From positions 62,001-126,000 of the forward strand of contig JAEYCM010000030.1 in assembly GCA_023455425.1 (NCBI GenBank): a stretch of 64,000 nt of DNA, written 5' to 3'. The notes beneath the pieces were generated by a model, which worked only from the letters and a program-made list of their open reading frames with translations, ran no database searches and was not told the origin of the DNA. Below are positions 23,942 through 32,588 of the stretch, piece by piece. Origin of the DNA: Bacillota bacterium (GTDB lineage Bacteria > Bacillota > Clostridia > Christensenellales > CAG-138). Positions within the stretch are counted from its first letter, which is position 1. Each line of letters opens with the position of its first letter. Both the position numbers and the translations under genes were made by a program.

Positions 23942-24556
23942 TTACTTCAACCTTTGCGTGGACCAGTTTTCATATAAAAAGGAAAAGCTGCCCGCTTTTG
24001 CGCAAAGCCCTTTTTCTAAAAAAAACGCCAGGGCTTTGAGCTTATCCGCCACTTGCTCGCCCGTCCAGGCAAAAATGCCGGGGTCAAGAAGGAAAACCAG
24101 GACAGAAAGCAATATTTCAGCATATGCTGTGGGATTTTCGCACACAAATGTTTTTTCGCGGTTGCCCTGCTCAAAGAGTTCGGCAATAAGCGGAGAAAGC
24201 CCGTAGACGATATCCGCCATTGATCTTTGATGGATGGCGGCGTTTTGCGTCTGATGAAGGAATTGATCAACGGCGGCATCCACCGCCGCATTCCGATAGG
24301 TGTAGAGCAGGAACTTTAGTTTTGCAATAGCGTCTCCCTCTGATCCAGCAAGCGCCTGCTTGCACGTCTCTATCACATTGACATATTGACGCCGGGCAAG
24401 CGCATCGAGCGCTTCTTCCTTGTCTTTAAAATAGTAATACATGCCGCCCTTGGCGATTCCCGCCTTTTTGGCGATATCCATGACGGACGCCGTCCCCGCC
24501 CTGCCTTCTCGCAGCAATTCCTGCAGCGCGTCGAGTATCAAAGTCCGCTTATCCAT
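23942..24556 (-). CDS. TetR-family regulator
   Basis: A 204-residue repressor. ATG 24556 is taken as the start because the HTH begins just after it; the open frame extends upstream into the divergent gene's promoter. N-terminal HTH TASVMDIAKKAGIAKGGMYY followed by the YYYFKDKEEAL helix; the C-terminal ligand domain is unassigned. It is divergent from a membrane-anchored hydrolase 63 bases away, which it probably controls, and it may also drive the lipoprotein gene downstream. Confidence 0.85.
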   Translation of the reverse strand: MDKRTLILDALQELLREGRAGTASVMDIAKKAGIAKGGMYYYFKDKEEALDALARRQYVNVIETCKQALAGSEGDAIAKLKFLLYTYRNAAVDAAVDQFLHQTQNAAIHQRSMADIVYGLSPLIAELFEQGNREKTFVCENPTAYAEILLSVLVFLLDPGIFAWTGEQVADKLKALAFFLEKGLCAKAGSFSFLYENWSTQRLK

Positions 24557-24583
24557 ATCCTCACCGCCTTTTCCACTGCCGAA

Positions 24584-24598
24584 TTGAACGGTGGTCAA
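24584..24598. promoter_or_regulatory. possible TetR operator
   Basis: TTGAACGGTGGTCAA, an imperfect palindrome midway between the divergent tetR and hydrolase genes. TTGACC on the minus strand could also be a -35 element. Confidence 0.35.
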
Positions 24599-24619
24599 AT
24601 TGTTTTTGAGGGAGACTTT

Positions 24620-25822
24620 ATGTGGAAGATTGCGTTTTTTGGTATACTGCTGGCCCTTTGTCTGTTGCTTGTGCTGTTGCTTATCGTCAACGGTATTGCG
24701 GTTGCGGTTAATGCCCTGCATCATTCGGACAAAAGCAGGCTACTCTCGCGCATCAAACATACAAGCGCGCTACTTGCAGTATGCCTTGCGCTGTGTGTTG
24801 GGTTTACCGCGCTTACTCAGTGGAGCGCGTCGACGCCGGCCATCAGGGACGAGCACGGAAACGTGGTAAGCGGCAGCATTGCGGAACTTGTACGGGTGGA
24901 ATTGAATGGCCGCAAGGAGTGGATCAGCATTCGCGGACACAATGCCGAAAACCCGGTGCTGCTGTTTTTGGCGGGAGGCCCGGGCGGCACGCAGATGGCC
25001 GCAGTCCGCTATGAATTACATGCGCTTGAAGAACACTTTGTTGTCGTGAATTGGGATCATCCGGGGTCCGGCAAATCCTATTCGGCCATATCCCGCAACG
25101 ATTTAACGCCCGAGACCTATATCGAGGACGGCCATGCGCTGACGCAATACCTGTGCCGCGAGTTTGGGCAGGAAAAAATATATCTGCTTGGCGAGTCCTG
25201 GGGCAGTGCGCTTGGCATATTCCTTGTGGAACGATATCCCGAACTGTATCACGCTTTTATTGGAACGGCGCAAGTGGTGGACTTTGAGGAAACAGAGGTC
25301 ATCGATTACCATCTGGCGGCGGAGCTTGCTCAAAAAGCCGGTGATGAGAACCTTCTGGCAACGCTCCAAAAGAACGGTCCGCCTCCCTATTATGGGAACG
25401 ACGTGACATGGAGAAGCGCCCCCTATCTCAATTATCTCACCGGCGTTATGGCCCGCAACCCGGAAATACACAACCCCGGGTATAATACCCTGCGCAATCT
25501 AAGCGCCGAGGAGTATGGCGTTTGGGATAAACTCAACTTTATAAGGGGTATCGTCAATACATTCAGCCACGTATATCAGCAGCTGTATTCCATCGATTTG
25601 CGCAAAGACTACAACTCGCTGCAGGTGCCGGTATATTTATTTCTGGGAAAGCATGATCTCAACGCGCCTGTCTCTCTGGTGGAAGCGTATTTTAATACGA
25701 TGCGCGCGCCCTACAAGGAGATTGTATGGTTTGAACATTCCGGCCATAGCCCCTGGATCAACGAAAGCGACAAATTTGTACGGGAGGTTGTGCGCATTGC
25801 GCATCCTGCTATGGGAGAATAG
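24620..25822 (+). CDS. membrane-anchored alpha/beta hydrolase (proline iminopeptidase-like)
   Basis: A 400-residue serine hydrolase, start ATG 24620 with GGGAG upstream. Two or three N-terminal hydrophobic spans (residues about 3 to 27 and 48 to 68) anchor it, then the catalytic domain lies at about residues 100 to 395. The oxyanion motif GGPGG, the nucleophile in GESWGS, the acid in LGKHDLNAP and His in HSGHSPW are all present. Family members cleave N-terminal proline peptides or small esters. A terminator follows at 25838. Confidence 0.82.
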   Translation: MWKIAFFGILLALCLLLVLLLIVNGIAVAVNALHHSDKSRLLSRIKHTSALLAVCLALCVGFTALTQWSASTPAIRDEHGNVVSGSIAELVRVELNGRKEWISIRGHNAENPVLLFLAGGPGGTQMAAVRYELHALEEHFVVVNWDHPGSGKSYSAISRNDLTPETYIEDGHALTQYLCREFGQEKIYLLGESWGSALGIFLVERYPELYHAFIGTAQVVDFEETEVIDYHLAAELAQKAGDENLLATLQKNGPPPYYGNDVTWRSAPYLNYLTGVMARNPEIHNPGYNTLRNLSAEEYGVWDKLNFIRGIVNTFSHVYQQLYSIDLRKDYNSLQVPVYLFLGKHDLNAPVSLVEAYFNTMRAPYKEIVWFEHSGHSPWINESDKFVREVVRIAHPAMGE

Positions 25823-25837
25823 CTTAGATTTGCGCCC

Positions 25838-25872
25838 ATCCCCGGACGCTGACCGGCCGGGGATTTTCTTTT
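25838..25872 (+). terminator. terminator after the hydrolase gene
   Basis: ATCCCCGG (25838-25845) / CCGGGGAT (25857-25864) followed by TTTCTTTT. Confidence 0.8.
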
Positions 25873-25943
25873 CGTTCCGCGAGACATCTTCGTCGTCTCT
25901 CCGCAAAAAGCATAAAACAGGCGGTTCCCCTCTATATTAAATT

Positions 25944-25975
25944 GAAAGAACCCCAAGACATGGGGTTCTTTCATT
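25944..25975. terminator. bidirectional terminator
   Basis: GAAAGAACCCCA / TGGGGTTCTTTC with a short loop. It ends the minus-strand sugar-kinase gene at 26018 and may back up the hydrolase terminator. Confidence 0.75.
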
Positions 25976-26017
25976 CTTATCGGTCTTATTTGGGCCTCTC
26001 TTGAGGAGGAACCGGAA

Positions 26018-26905
26018 TTAACGGTAAAACGCGTTCATATACGCTTCCACATCTTCGCGCGTACCCAAAAAGGGACCCGGCGTTTCCATCTTGAGCGATA
26101 CCAGCGCCGCGGCGTAGCGGAGCGCTTCAGGAATCCCCTGATACAGCCGTTCGGTTATATATCCGGAAAAACAGGTATCGCCCCTGCCGGTGCGGCCAAT
26201 GAGGCTGCGCGGCTTAAGGGGACAGGTATAGATGCGTGTTCCGTCGAACACGAGCACCTCGGTGTTGTGCGTAATCATGATTTCCTGCGCGCCCCAGTCG
26301 TAAAGCTGCCGGGCGGCCTTTTCCCTGTCCGATGTGCCGGTGAGGATCTCCGCCTCCGCGGCGTCCGTCTTTAAAAAGCGGATCATGGGCAGGTAGGTCT
26401 TTTTTTCCTTCCAGTCACGGAACACCATATCCCCATCCTCATCATAGCGGAGCAGGCACTGCACATCCACCGCAGCTGCCGCGCGGCGCGCCACGAATGC
26501 GATCACCTCGTTTCCGATATCCCCTTTCATCAGCCCCGCGATATGATAGATTTGCGCGTCCACATCCGGTATGTCCGCTACGGAATACGGCTCGATGCGG
26601 CTGATAGCCGTGCAGGTGCGCCGCTCACGGTCAGCCGAATGGTAGACGTTGCGGATGGAGGTGCTGTTTGGGCTTTCGAGCGGGAATACCGTTACGTTCT
26701 TTGCCGGGGCGAACAGCGCGTGTACGTCCATATCCCGGCTTGACGCCTTGGGCAGCACGGCGACTTTTCTGCCCATGCCGGAAGCGGCGAACGCGGAACA
26801 GAGCACGGCGCCGCCGATGCAGCTTCTTGTTTCTCCGCCGTAATCCGTGTTGATATCCAGGCTGGGCTGACCAATGATAAAGGAATCAAATCGTTCAGTC
26901 TGCAT
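26018..26905 (-). CDS. PfkB-family carbohydrate kinase
   Basis: A 295-residue ATP-dependent kinase of a sugar or nucleoside. It has N-terminal IIGQPSLDINTDYGG with the binding Asp, CIGGAVLCSA in place of the usual GG-A-N signature, and the second signature as GRTGRGDTCFSGY, so the anion hole reads GRGD instead of GAGD. The substrate is unknown. It lies 128 bases after a LacI-type gene in the same direction, so both may form one transcript. Confidence 0.8.
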   Translation of the reverse strand: MQTERFDSFIIGQPSLDINTDYGGETRSCIGGAVLCSAFAASGMGRKVAVLPKASSRDMDVHALFAPAKNVTVFPLESPNSTSIRNVYHSADRERRTCTAISRIEPYSVADIPDVDAQIYHIAGLMKGDIGNEVIAFVARRAAAAVDVQCLLRYDEDGDMVFRDWKEKKTYLPMIRFLKTDAAEAEILTGTSDREKAARQLYDWGAQEIMITHNTEVLVFDGTRIYTCPLKPRSLIGRTGRGDTCFSGYITERLYQGIPEALRYAAALVSLKMETPGPFLGTREDVEAYMNAFYR

Positions 26906-27033
26906 CTCATCCCCCCTGCCCGGTTCCTTTTCACTATTGAATCGGGCATCTATTTTTTATAACGTCTGGTCTTCCAGTTGGGCTCCGCATCCTTGCATGA
27001 TCGAAAAGAAGGCGCATTTGGGATAATTAGGGC

Positions 27034-28131
27034 TTATGTGCTTTGACGCACGATGAGTTCGTTTTTTACAAACAGCATGCGGCTTTCTAAGCTCGGGTCG
27101 GCAATCTGCGCAAGCAATTGCTGCACGGCAAGGCGGCCGATCTCATTCCGGTTGACGCGGACCGTGGTGAGCGCAGGGCAATAGATTTCCGCCGCTTCGA
27201 TATCGTCATAGCCCGCAACGGCGATATCGTCCGGAACTTTGAGCCCCGCGTCCAATATCGCCCGAATCGCGCCCATCGCCAGGCTGTCGGTCCCGGCAAA
27301 TATGGCGGTAGGGAGATTTTCGGTTTCCAGCAGCCGTTTTACAAGCCGGAACGCGTTTAATGAACCCGTGCCTTCCGTGATAAAGGGCGTACCGGTGACC
27401 GGCTGGGGATGTAGGCCATACATGCTTAGCTTGTCCGCCTCCGGCGGGGAATACACGCCCCACAAATTCGTTGAGCGTATGGCGTCATTTTCATATACGG
27501 GAATGCCATTCTCCCTGTGCACATCCAGGTAGGCAAGATACCGTAAATAATAGCTCGGGTGGCTGAGCCGGTCGCTGATGAAGGCAATTTTCTGATGGCC
27601 GCGCTCCAAAATAAGATGCTCCATGAGCTTGCGCGCGCCGTTATAGTTCTCATCCACGATAAACGCGTTGTTGGGGGAAGGGATCGCGTCGTTGACAAAC
27701 ACAAGTGGGATGTTACGCCTTCTGAATTCCAGCATGGCATCCCGCGGCTTAAAGGAAATCAATATCGCGCCGTCGATGCTGTCCTGAATAAAGTGTTCGT
27801 CAAACGTATCGTTCTCCTGTTCGGTGGGCGCTACGACGATATGGTAATTGTGCAGTTTTGCCTCTTCGATGGCGCCGTCAAGCACTGGGCCGAAAAAGGT
27901 ATGCCCGAAATAGGGTTTATGCTGACGGTACATACAAAATCCAAGAATCCACGAGCGCTTGGTGGCCACAGCCTGGGCCAGCGCGTTGGGCTGATAAAAG
28001 AGCTCCTTCGCTACTTTGTGTACACGCTGCTTTGTTTCTTCGTTCACCAGCGGGGAATCCGCAAGCGCGCGCGAAGCGGTGGCCTTGGATACACCGGCCA
28101 ATCGTGCAATATCAATCAGGCGTGGTTTCAT
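27034..28131 (-). CDS. LacI-family transcriptional regulator
   Basis: A 365-residue repressor. N-terminal HTH RLIDIARLAGVSKATASRAL and hinge LFYQPNALAQAVATKRS, then a sugar-binding-type effector domain (GPVLDGAIEEAKLHNYH ... AIFAGTDSLAMGAI ... VAGYDDIEAAE). AGGGA precedes ATG 28131. It is divergent from the glycerophosphodiesterase/ABC operon. Two AACCGGTT-centred palindromes in the 338-base intergenic region are its probable operators. Confidence 0.88.
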   Translation of the reverse strand: MKPRLIDIARLAGVSKATASRALADSPLVNEETKQRVHKVAKELFYQPNALAQAVATKRSWILGFCMYRQHKPYFGHTFFGPVLDGAIEEAKLHNYHIVVAPTEQENDTFDEHFIQDSIDGAILISFKPRDAMLEFRRRNIPLVFVNDAIPSPNNAFIVDENYNGARKLMEHLILERGHQKIAFISDRLSHPSYYLRYLAYLDVHRENGIPVYENDAIRSTNLWGVYSPPEADKLSMYGLHPQPVTGTPFITEGTGSLNAFRLVKRLLETENLPTAIFAGTDSLAMGAIRAILDAGLKVPDDIAVAGYDDIEAAEIYCPALTTVRVNRNEIGRLAVQQLLAQIADPSLESRMLFVKNELIVRQST

Positions 28132-28240
28132 ATGCTGTCCCTTTCCTGCGTGCTGTCATCGTGCGCGAGACGTCATCCGATCGTTTGAAAAAAAGTCCTT
28201 GCATAACACTAAAATCTATGTTTTAATTTATACAACAAAA

Positions 28241-28254
28241 TGAAACCGGTTGCA
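28241..28254. promoter_or_regulatory. LacI operator-like site 1
   Basis: TGAAACCGGTTGCA, centred on AACCGGTT, on the regulator side of the intergenic region 28132-28469. Confidence 0.6.
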
Positions 28255-28395
28255 ATGGGCAACCGCAAATAAAATTGTTCACTGCTGAACATCGTCGTAC
28301 CGTATTCGGTTATCGCATTTGTGTCGTTCGTTTTTTCTTTAACTTTTAATCAATGGCTTCCATTGCTTCGTACCTGAAGTTTATGATTATCATTT

Positions 28396-28419
28396 TTGAC
28401 ATTACAACCGGTTGCATAA
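28396..28419 (+). promoter_or_regulatory. TTGACA element overlapping LacI operator-like site 2
   Basis: TTGACA at 28396-28401 runs directly into TTACAACCGGTTGCATAA at 28402-28419. An operator right behind a -35 element would repress the operon to the right. No clear -10 element stands at the ideal distance. Confidence 0.55.
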
Positions 28420-28469
28420 AGGTTTTTTCGTTTTACCCACAATATACGCAATAGAAAGAAGGCTTTTCC

Positions 28470-29231
28470 TTGGGAACTTTCCCCAACATCACCGCTCACG
28501 AAGGCTGCGAAGGTACCGTGCCGGGCTCGCTTTCTTCCGTTGAAGAAGGGCTTCGATGCGGAGCGGATTTTATTGAAGTCGACGTCAGACGAACGCGGGA
28601 GGGGGCGCTTGTCATCTCCCACGATAAATTATCCGAGGAAGAATATCGCTCTTGCGTTCGTCTGGCACAGGTTTTGGAGCTGGTGAAGCAAGCTGGAACC
28701 GCCGGCGTCAACTGCGATATCAAAGAGGAAGATATCCTCCACGACGTGTTGGACCTGTTTGAGCGACTGGGCTTTTCCTATGAACAGATCGTACTTTCCG
28801 GCAGCATCACGCCCGCAATGCTCAAAAAAGATCCTTCCATTGTCAGGCGCGCAAACGTATTGCTCAATATTGAAGAAGTTTTAAAAGAGCTTTGTGTGGA
28901 ACGCCTGCGGGCAGAAGGCAATGGCGAAGACAGTTCCAAGCTGCCGCCCTGGGAGGTCGTACACCGCTACATTCCGGACCTTTCCGCCTATTTCGACGAC
29001 CTGACCGATATTTGCTTAAGCACCAACGTCCGGGCGATCAATCTGCCGTACCGGGCGCCGATTTCTGCGTTTTTGCCGCGCTTTCGCGCGCTTCATTTGC
29101 CGGTTTCCGCCTGGACCATAGATGATTTGGGGGATATTCATACCCTTTTGCGTGAAGGCATTTATAATATCACCACCCGCAAAGTGCGGCTTGCCCTGGA
29201 AGCAAGAAAGAATTGCGCATTGAACAAATGA
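28470..29231 (+). CDS. glycerophosphodiester phosphodiesterase family protein
   Basis: Hydrolyses a glycerophosphodiester to glycerol 3-phosphate and an alcohol, probably in the cytoplasm since there is no signal peptide. 253 residues, TIM barrel. The start is TTG 28470 with GAAGG upstream. Family residues: HEG (usually HRG) near residue 10, FIEVDVRRTREGALVISHD with the metal-binding Glu/Asp and second His, and VNCDIKEED. It is the first gene of an operon with an ABC importer, as UgpQ is in the ugp system. Confidence 0.78.
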   Translation: MGTFPNITAHEGCEGTVPGSLSSVEEGLRCGADFIEVDVRRTREGALVISHDKLSEEEYRSCVRLAQVLELVKQAGTAGVNCDIKEEDILHDVLDLFERLGFSYEQIVLSGSITPAMLKKDPSIVRRANVLLNIEEVLKELCVERLRAEGNGEDSSKLPPWEVVHRYIPDLSAYFDDLTDICLSTNVRAINLPYRAPISAFLPRFRALHLPVSAWTIDDLGDIHTLLREGIYNITTRKVRLALEARKNCALNK

Positions 29232-29327
29232 CTAATCGCAGCGCCCGTGTTGAAAGGGAACTCCTCGTTCAACGTCCTTCAGGCGCGCTGATACAGCCGG
29301 AAAAGCAAAAAGGAAAGGGTGAAGCAC

Positions 29328-30167
29328 GTGAAATATTTGAGCCCGCGACGCTGGTTTCATCAGATGGGCCGCAAAAAATTCATGGAAGTCCTGATACTCA
29401 TCGCATTTATCTTGTTTTTTTACGGTCCGCTTCTGCATTTGTCCATGCTGGCTTTCGCCAACAAATACGAGATGCCCGCGGTGGTCCCGCAGGAATTCGG
29501 CTTCAAGTGGTGGGACTATGTATTAAAGCAGCCCACACTGGTAAGCTCCATTTCGCTTTCCTTTTTAATCGCCACGGTTTCCACCGCGCTGTCCATGGTC
29601 ATCTGCCTTCCCGCGGCATATGTGCTTGCCCGGTATGATTTTCCGGGACGCAGGGCGGTCATGTTTTCGTTCCTGTTGGGCAACGCGTTCCCGAGAATCG
29701 GCATATTCACGGCTTTGGGCATTATTTTCTACAAAATCGGGCTGATGGGAACATTTACGGGCGTGCTGCTTATCCACTTGCTGGGCGGCATGATGATGAT
29801 GATCTGGCTGCCAGCGGGCGCGTTCCGGGCCATTCCGCGCCAGCAGGAGGAAGCCGCGCGCGATGCGGGCGCAGGGCCTCTTCGCACATTCTTCCATGTG
29901 ACGCTGCCCATGGCGTGGCCGGGGATAGCCGTTGCGGCCATGTTTGCCTTTATCGCGTCTCTGGGCGAAAACCAGGGCACGCTGCTGGTGGGGCTGCCCA
30001 CCTACCGTACCATGACGGTGGAAATGTACGGCGTTATCTTGGATTATCCGGCGACGGCGGGCGCGGTATTTGCGCTGATCCTCATCATACCCAACCTGCT
30101 GCTGTTGTTGCTCATGCGTAAATATGTGGGCGCTGAGACGCTTTCCAAGGGATATAAAATGGGCTGA
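29328..30167 (+). CDS. ABC transporter permease (CUT1/PotC-like)
   Basis: Membrane subunit of 279 residues and six spans. GTG 29328 is chosen because AAAGGGTG stands 6 bases before it; a GTG at 29319 would be too close. The cytoplasmic EAA loop EEAARDAGAGPLRTFFHVTL is intact. It lies 97 bases after the phosphodiesterase gene and 27 bases before the ATPase gene. Confidence 0.88.
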   Translation: MKYLSPRRWFHQMGRKKFMEVLILIAFILFFYGPLLHLSMLAFANKYEMPAVVPQEFGFKWWDYVLKQPTLVSSISLSFLIATVSTALSMVICLPAAYVLARYDFPGRRAVMFSFLLGNAFPRIGIFTALGIIFYKIGLMGTFTGVLLIHLLGGMMMMIWLPAGAFRAIPRQQEEAARDAGAGPLRTFFHVTLPMAWPGIAVAAMFAFIASLGENQGTLLVGLPTYRTMTVEMYGVILDYPATAGAVFALILIIPNLLLLLLMRKYVGAETLSKGYKMG

Positions 30168-30194
30168 TGCCCCTACTTACAGGAGGAAAAACGA

Positions 30195-31181
30195 ATGGGC
30201 GGCAATACGAAGCTTGAGATACGCGATTTGACCATGCTGTATAAAAACGGGGATGGCGTCAGGAATATCAACCTGACCGTCGACAAGGGCGAGCTTGTGA
30301 CGCTCCTTGGCCCGTCCGGATGCGGAAAAACCACCATATTGCGCACCATCGGCGGCTTTTTGCAGGCAAGTTCCGGGCAGGTACTCATTGACGATAAGGA
30401 TGTTACCTTCCTGCCCCCGGAAAAGCGGCCGACGGCCATGGTGTTCCAAAGCTATAACCTCTGGCCGCATATGACGGTATCCGAAAACATGGCCTTCGGC
30501 CTGAAGCTTCGGAAAGTTCCCAAAGAGGAGCGCAAGAAGCGTATTGCCGACATGCTGGAGCTTGTGAAAATGCCCGGGACGGAGAAGAAGTTTCCCGGCC
30601 AGATGTCGGGCGGTCAGCAGCAGCGCATCGCCATAGGACGCTCCCTGCTTCTGCAGCCCGACGTCCTGCTGCTTGACGAGCCGTTTTCGGCGCTCGATGC
30701 AAAAATTCGCTCGCAGATGCGTGAGGAATTAAGAAAAATTCAGACCGATCTCAATATCACCGTCGTATTCGTCACGCATGATCAGGAGGAGGCCATGGCG
30801 CTTTCAGACCGCATCGTCGTGATGAACAAAGGCTGCTTCGAGCAGGTCGGCGCCCCGCAGGATATCTACAACCGCCCGGCCAGCCGTTATGTGGCGGACT
30901 TTATCGGAGAGATGAATTTCATTGCCCAGGCGGACGGTTCCATCAAGGCGGTACGGCCTGAAAACGTATCCGTCAAAAAGGGCAAAGGCGGCGAGCTGGA
31001 CGGATATGTGCGCACCATCATGGTATTGGGCCATTATACCGAGATGACGGTGGATACGGACAGCGGCATTGTAAAGACATTTATCTCCGCCGAGGAAGCG
31101 GAGCAGTTCAACCGCGGCGACGAAGTCGCGCTCTCGTTTACCGGCACACATCATTATGAGGCCGGTGCGCAGGGGAAATAG
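30195..31181 (+). CDS. ABC transporter ATPase (PotA/UgpC-like)
   Basis: A 328-residue ATPase. Walker A GPSGCGKTT near residue 39, Q-loop VFQSYNLWPH, signature MSGGQQQRIAIGR, Walker B VLLLDEPFSALDA, His switch VTHDQ, and a C-terminal TOBE domain from about residue 235. An AGGAGG site precedes the ATG. It powers the two flanking permeases. Confidence 0.92.
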   Translation: MGGNTKLEIRDLTMLYKNGDGVRNINLTVDKGELVTLLGPSGCGKTTILRTIGGFLQASSGQVLIDDKDVTFLPPEKRPTAMVFQSYNLWPHMTVSENMAFGLKLRKVPKEERKKRIADMLELVKMPGTEKKFPGQMSGGQQQRIAIGRSLLLQPDVLLLDEPFSALDAKIRSQMREELRKIQTDLNITVVFVTHDQEEAMALSDRIVVMNKGCFEQVGAPQDIYNRPASRYVADFIGEMNFIAQADGSIKAVRPENVSVKKGKGGELDGYVRTIMVLGHYTEMTVDTDSGIVKTFISAEEAEQFNRGDEVALSFTGTHHYEAGAQGK

Positions 31182-31205
31182 TTTCCCGCATTTCTTTTTT
31201 GCCGA

Positions 31206-31225
31206 AGAAGGGCAATTGCCCTTCT
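31206..31225 (+). promoter_or_regulatory. intercistronic palindrome upstream of the binding-protein gene
   Basis: AGAAGGGCAATTGCCCTTCT, a perfect 20-base palindrome between the ATPase and binding-protein genes. It may be an mRNA processing or stability element, or a weak terminator. Confidence 0.5.
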
Positions 31226-31251
31226 CATAATAAAACAAGGAGGAGAGATCA

Positions 31252-32472
31252 GTGAATATCAAGCGTTTATTTGTTCTGTTTCTCGTCATGTGCCTTGCCA
31301 TAACGGCTCTGATCGGCTGCGCGCCGGTACAAAGCGCACCCGCGCCCGCACCTGCAGAGGCAGACGCCACCAAGGCGCCTGACCCTGCTGCCCCGGCACC
31401 CGCACCCGCGGAAAAGCCCAAGATCACCCTTTGGGCAACCGGCTCCCAGAACGTATCCGACCTCTTTACGGCGGCAATCGCGACCTACAATGCAAAACCG
31501 GATGCAAAGGCTGTCGTAGAACTCCAGTTCCTGCTCTCCGGCACCGGCGATACGCAGCTTTATGACCGCCTGGGCGCGGCCTACAAGACCGGCCAGAAGG
31601 ATGCAGGCTTTGACATCATTGCGGAAAACAGCACGTCGCTCTCGCAATATGTCGCCGCCGCGGGCAGCGAGGACCTGTTTGCTGAAATTGATTTCAGTAA
31701 GATCCCCAACTACAGCAGCGTCCTCATCAAATCCGCGTTCGACAACAAGAAGGTTGTACCGTACCGCGGAACGACGGTGGTATTCGCGTATGACTCCGCC
31801 CGCGTTCCTGAACCGCCCAAGACCTGGGCAGAGCTGACTGAATGGATCAAGGCCAACCCCGGCAGGTTCGCCTACAACGTGCCCGGCACCGGCGGCGCAG
31901 GCAGCGGTTTTATGTATTCGGCCGTCTACAAGGATCTGCCGGTAGAAGCCAAGACCTCCATCGACCCGAAGTGGAAGGACAGCTGGGGCCCCGGCTTTGA
32001 ATGGCTCAAGGAAGTCCATCCCTACATGTACAAATCCGGCGGTTCCATTGTGTACCCCAACAAGAACCAGGGCACCTTGGACCTGCTCATCAACAAAGAG
32101 GTAGACATCATCCCCGCATGGGCAGACCAGGTCCTTTCCAACGTCGCACAGGGCACCCTGCCTGAGACCGTGAAGATCTATCAGCTTGATCAGCCGCTCA
32201 ACGGCACCGACGTCGTGCTTGCCATGCCCAGCATTGGCTCCAATGCGGACGCCTGCTATGACTTCATGAACTTCATGATCAGCCCCGAGGCGCAGCTTCT
32301 CTGCCTTGAGATCATGTATGCGGTGCCCGTCGTCCCCCTTGCGCACCTGGACAGCAGCAAGACCGACGTCGTTTCCGGGATCGACGTTTCCAACTTCTCC
32401 ATCATATCGCTGGGCGACCTTGCCAAGCAGATGGAAGAACAATGGGCTGTTGAAATCGGTACGATCGGTTAA
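31252..32472 (+). CDS. extracellular solute-binding lipoprotein
   Basis: Receptor of the importer, 406 residues, start GTG 31252 behind AAGGAGGAG. Signal peptide with lipobox IGC (Cys near 23), then an Ala/Pro tether repeated as PAPAP to about residue 58, then a family 1-type binding fold (ITLWATGSQNVSDLF ... YDSARVPEPPKTWAELTEWI ... LLINKEVDIIPAWADQV). The ligand is not known. The phosphodiesterase in the same operon suggests a glycerophosphodiester or related phosphate compound. Confidence 0.88.
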   Translation: MNIKRLFVLFLVMCLAITALIGCAPVQSAPAPAPAEADATKAPDPAAPAPAPAEKPKITLWATGSQNVSDLFTAAIATYNAKPDAKAVVELQFLLSGTGDTQLYDRLGAAYKTGQKDAGFDIIAENSTSLSQYVAAAGSEDLFAEIDFSKIPNYSSVLIKSAFDNKKVVPYRGTTVVFAYDSARVPEPPKTWAELTEWIKANPGRFAYNVPGTGGAGSGFMYSAVYKDLPVEAKTSIDPKWKDSWGPGFEWLKEVHPYMYKSGGSIVYPNKNQGTLDLLINKEVDIIPAWADQVLSNVAQGTLPETVKIYQLDQPLNGTDVVLAMPSIGSNADACYDFMNFMISPEAQLLCLEIMYAVPVVPLAHLDSSKTDVVSGIDVSNFSIISLGDLAKQMEEQWAVEIGTIG

Positions 32473-32504
32473 TTGAAAAGCCTCTTATAAGGAAATTACC
32501 AGGA

Positions 32505-32530
32505 GCGGGTGCGGCATGGGCCGCGCCCGC
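32505..32530 (+). promoter_or_regulatory. intercistronic GC-rich hairpin after the binding-protein gene
   Basis: GCGGGTGCGGC / GCCGCGCCCGC with an ATGG loop (one G-U pair), no T run. This is the usual position of hairpins that protect the upstream binding-protein mRNA and so raise its level over the permease. Confidence 0.6.
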
Positions 32531-32588
32531 CCCGCCCCGGACGAATATCCCTATTTTCGGCGCGCAACGACCGGAAGGAGACTACGGC

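Noticed and set aside
31267..32442. 391-codon open frame antisense to the solute-binding protein
   Set aside because: No ribosome site and no recognisable domain; a shadow of the codon bias of the real gene.
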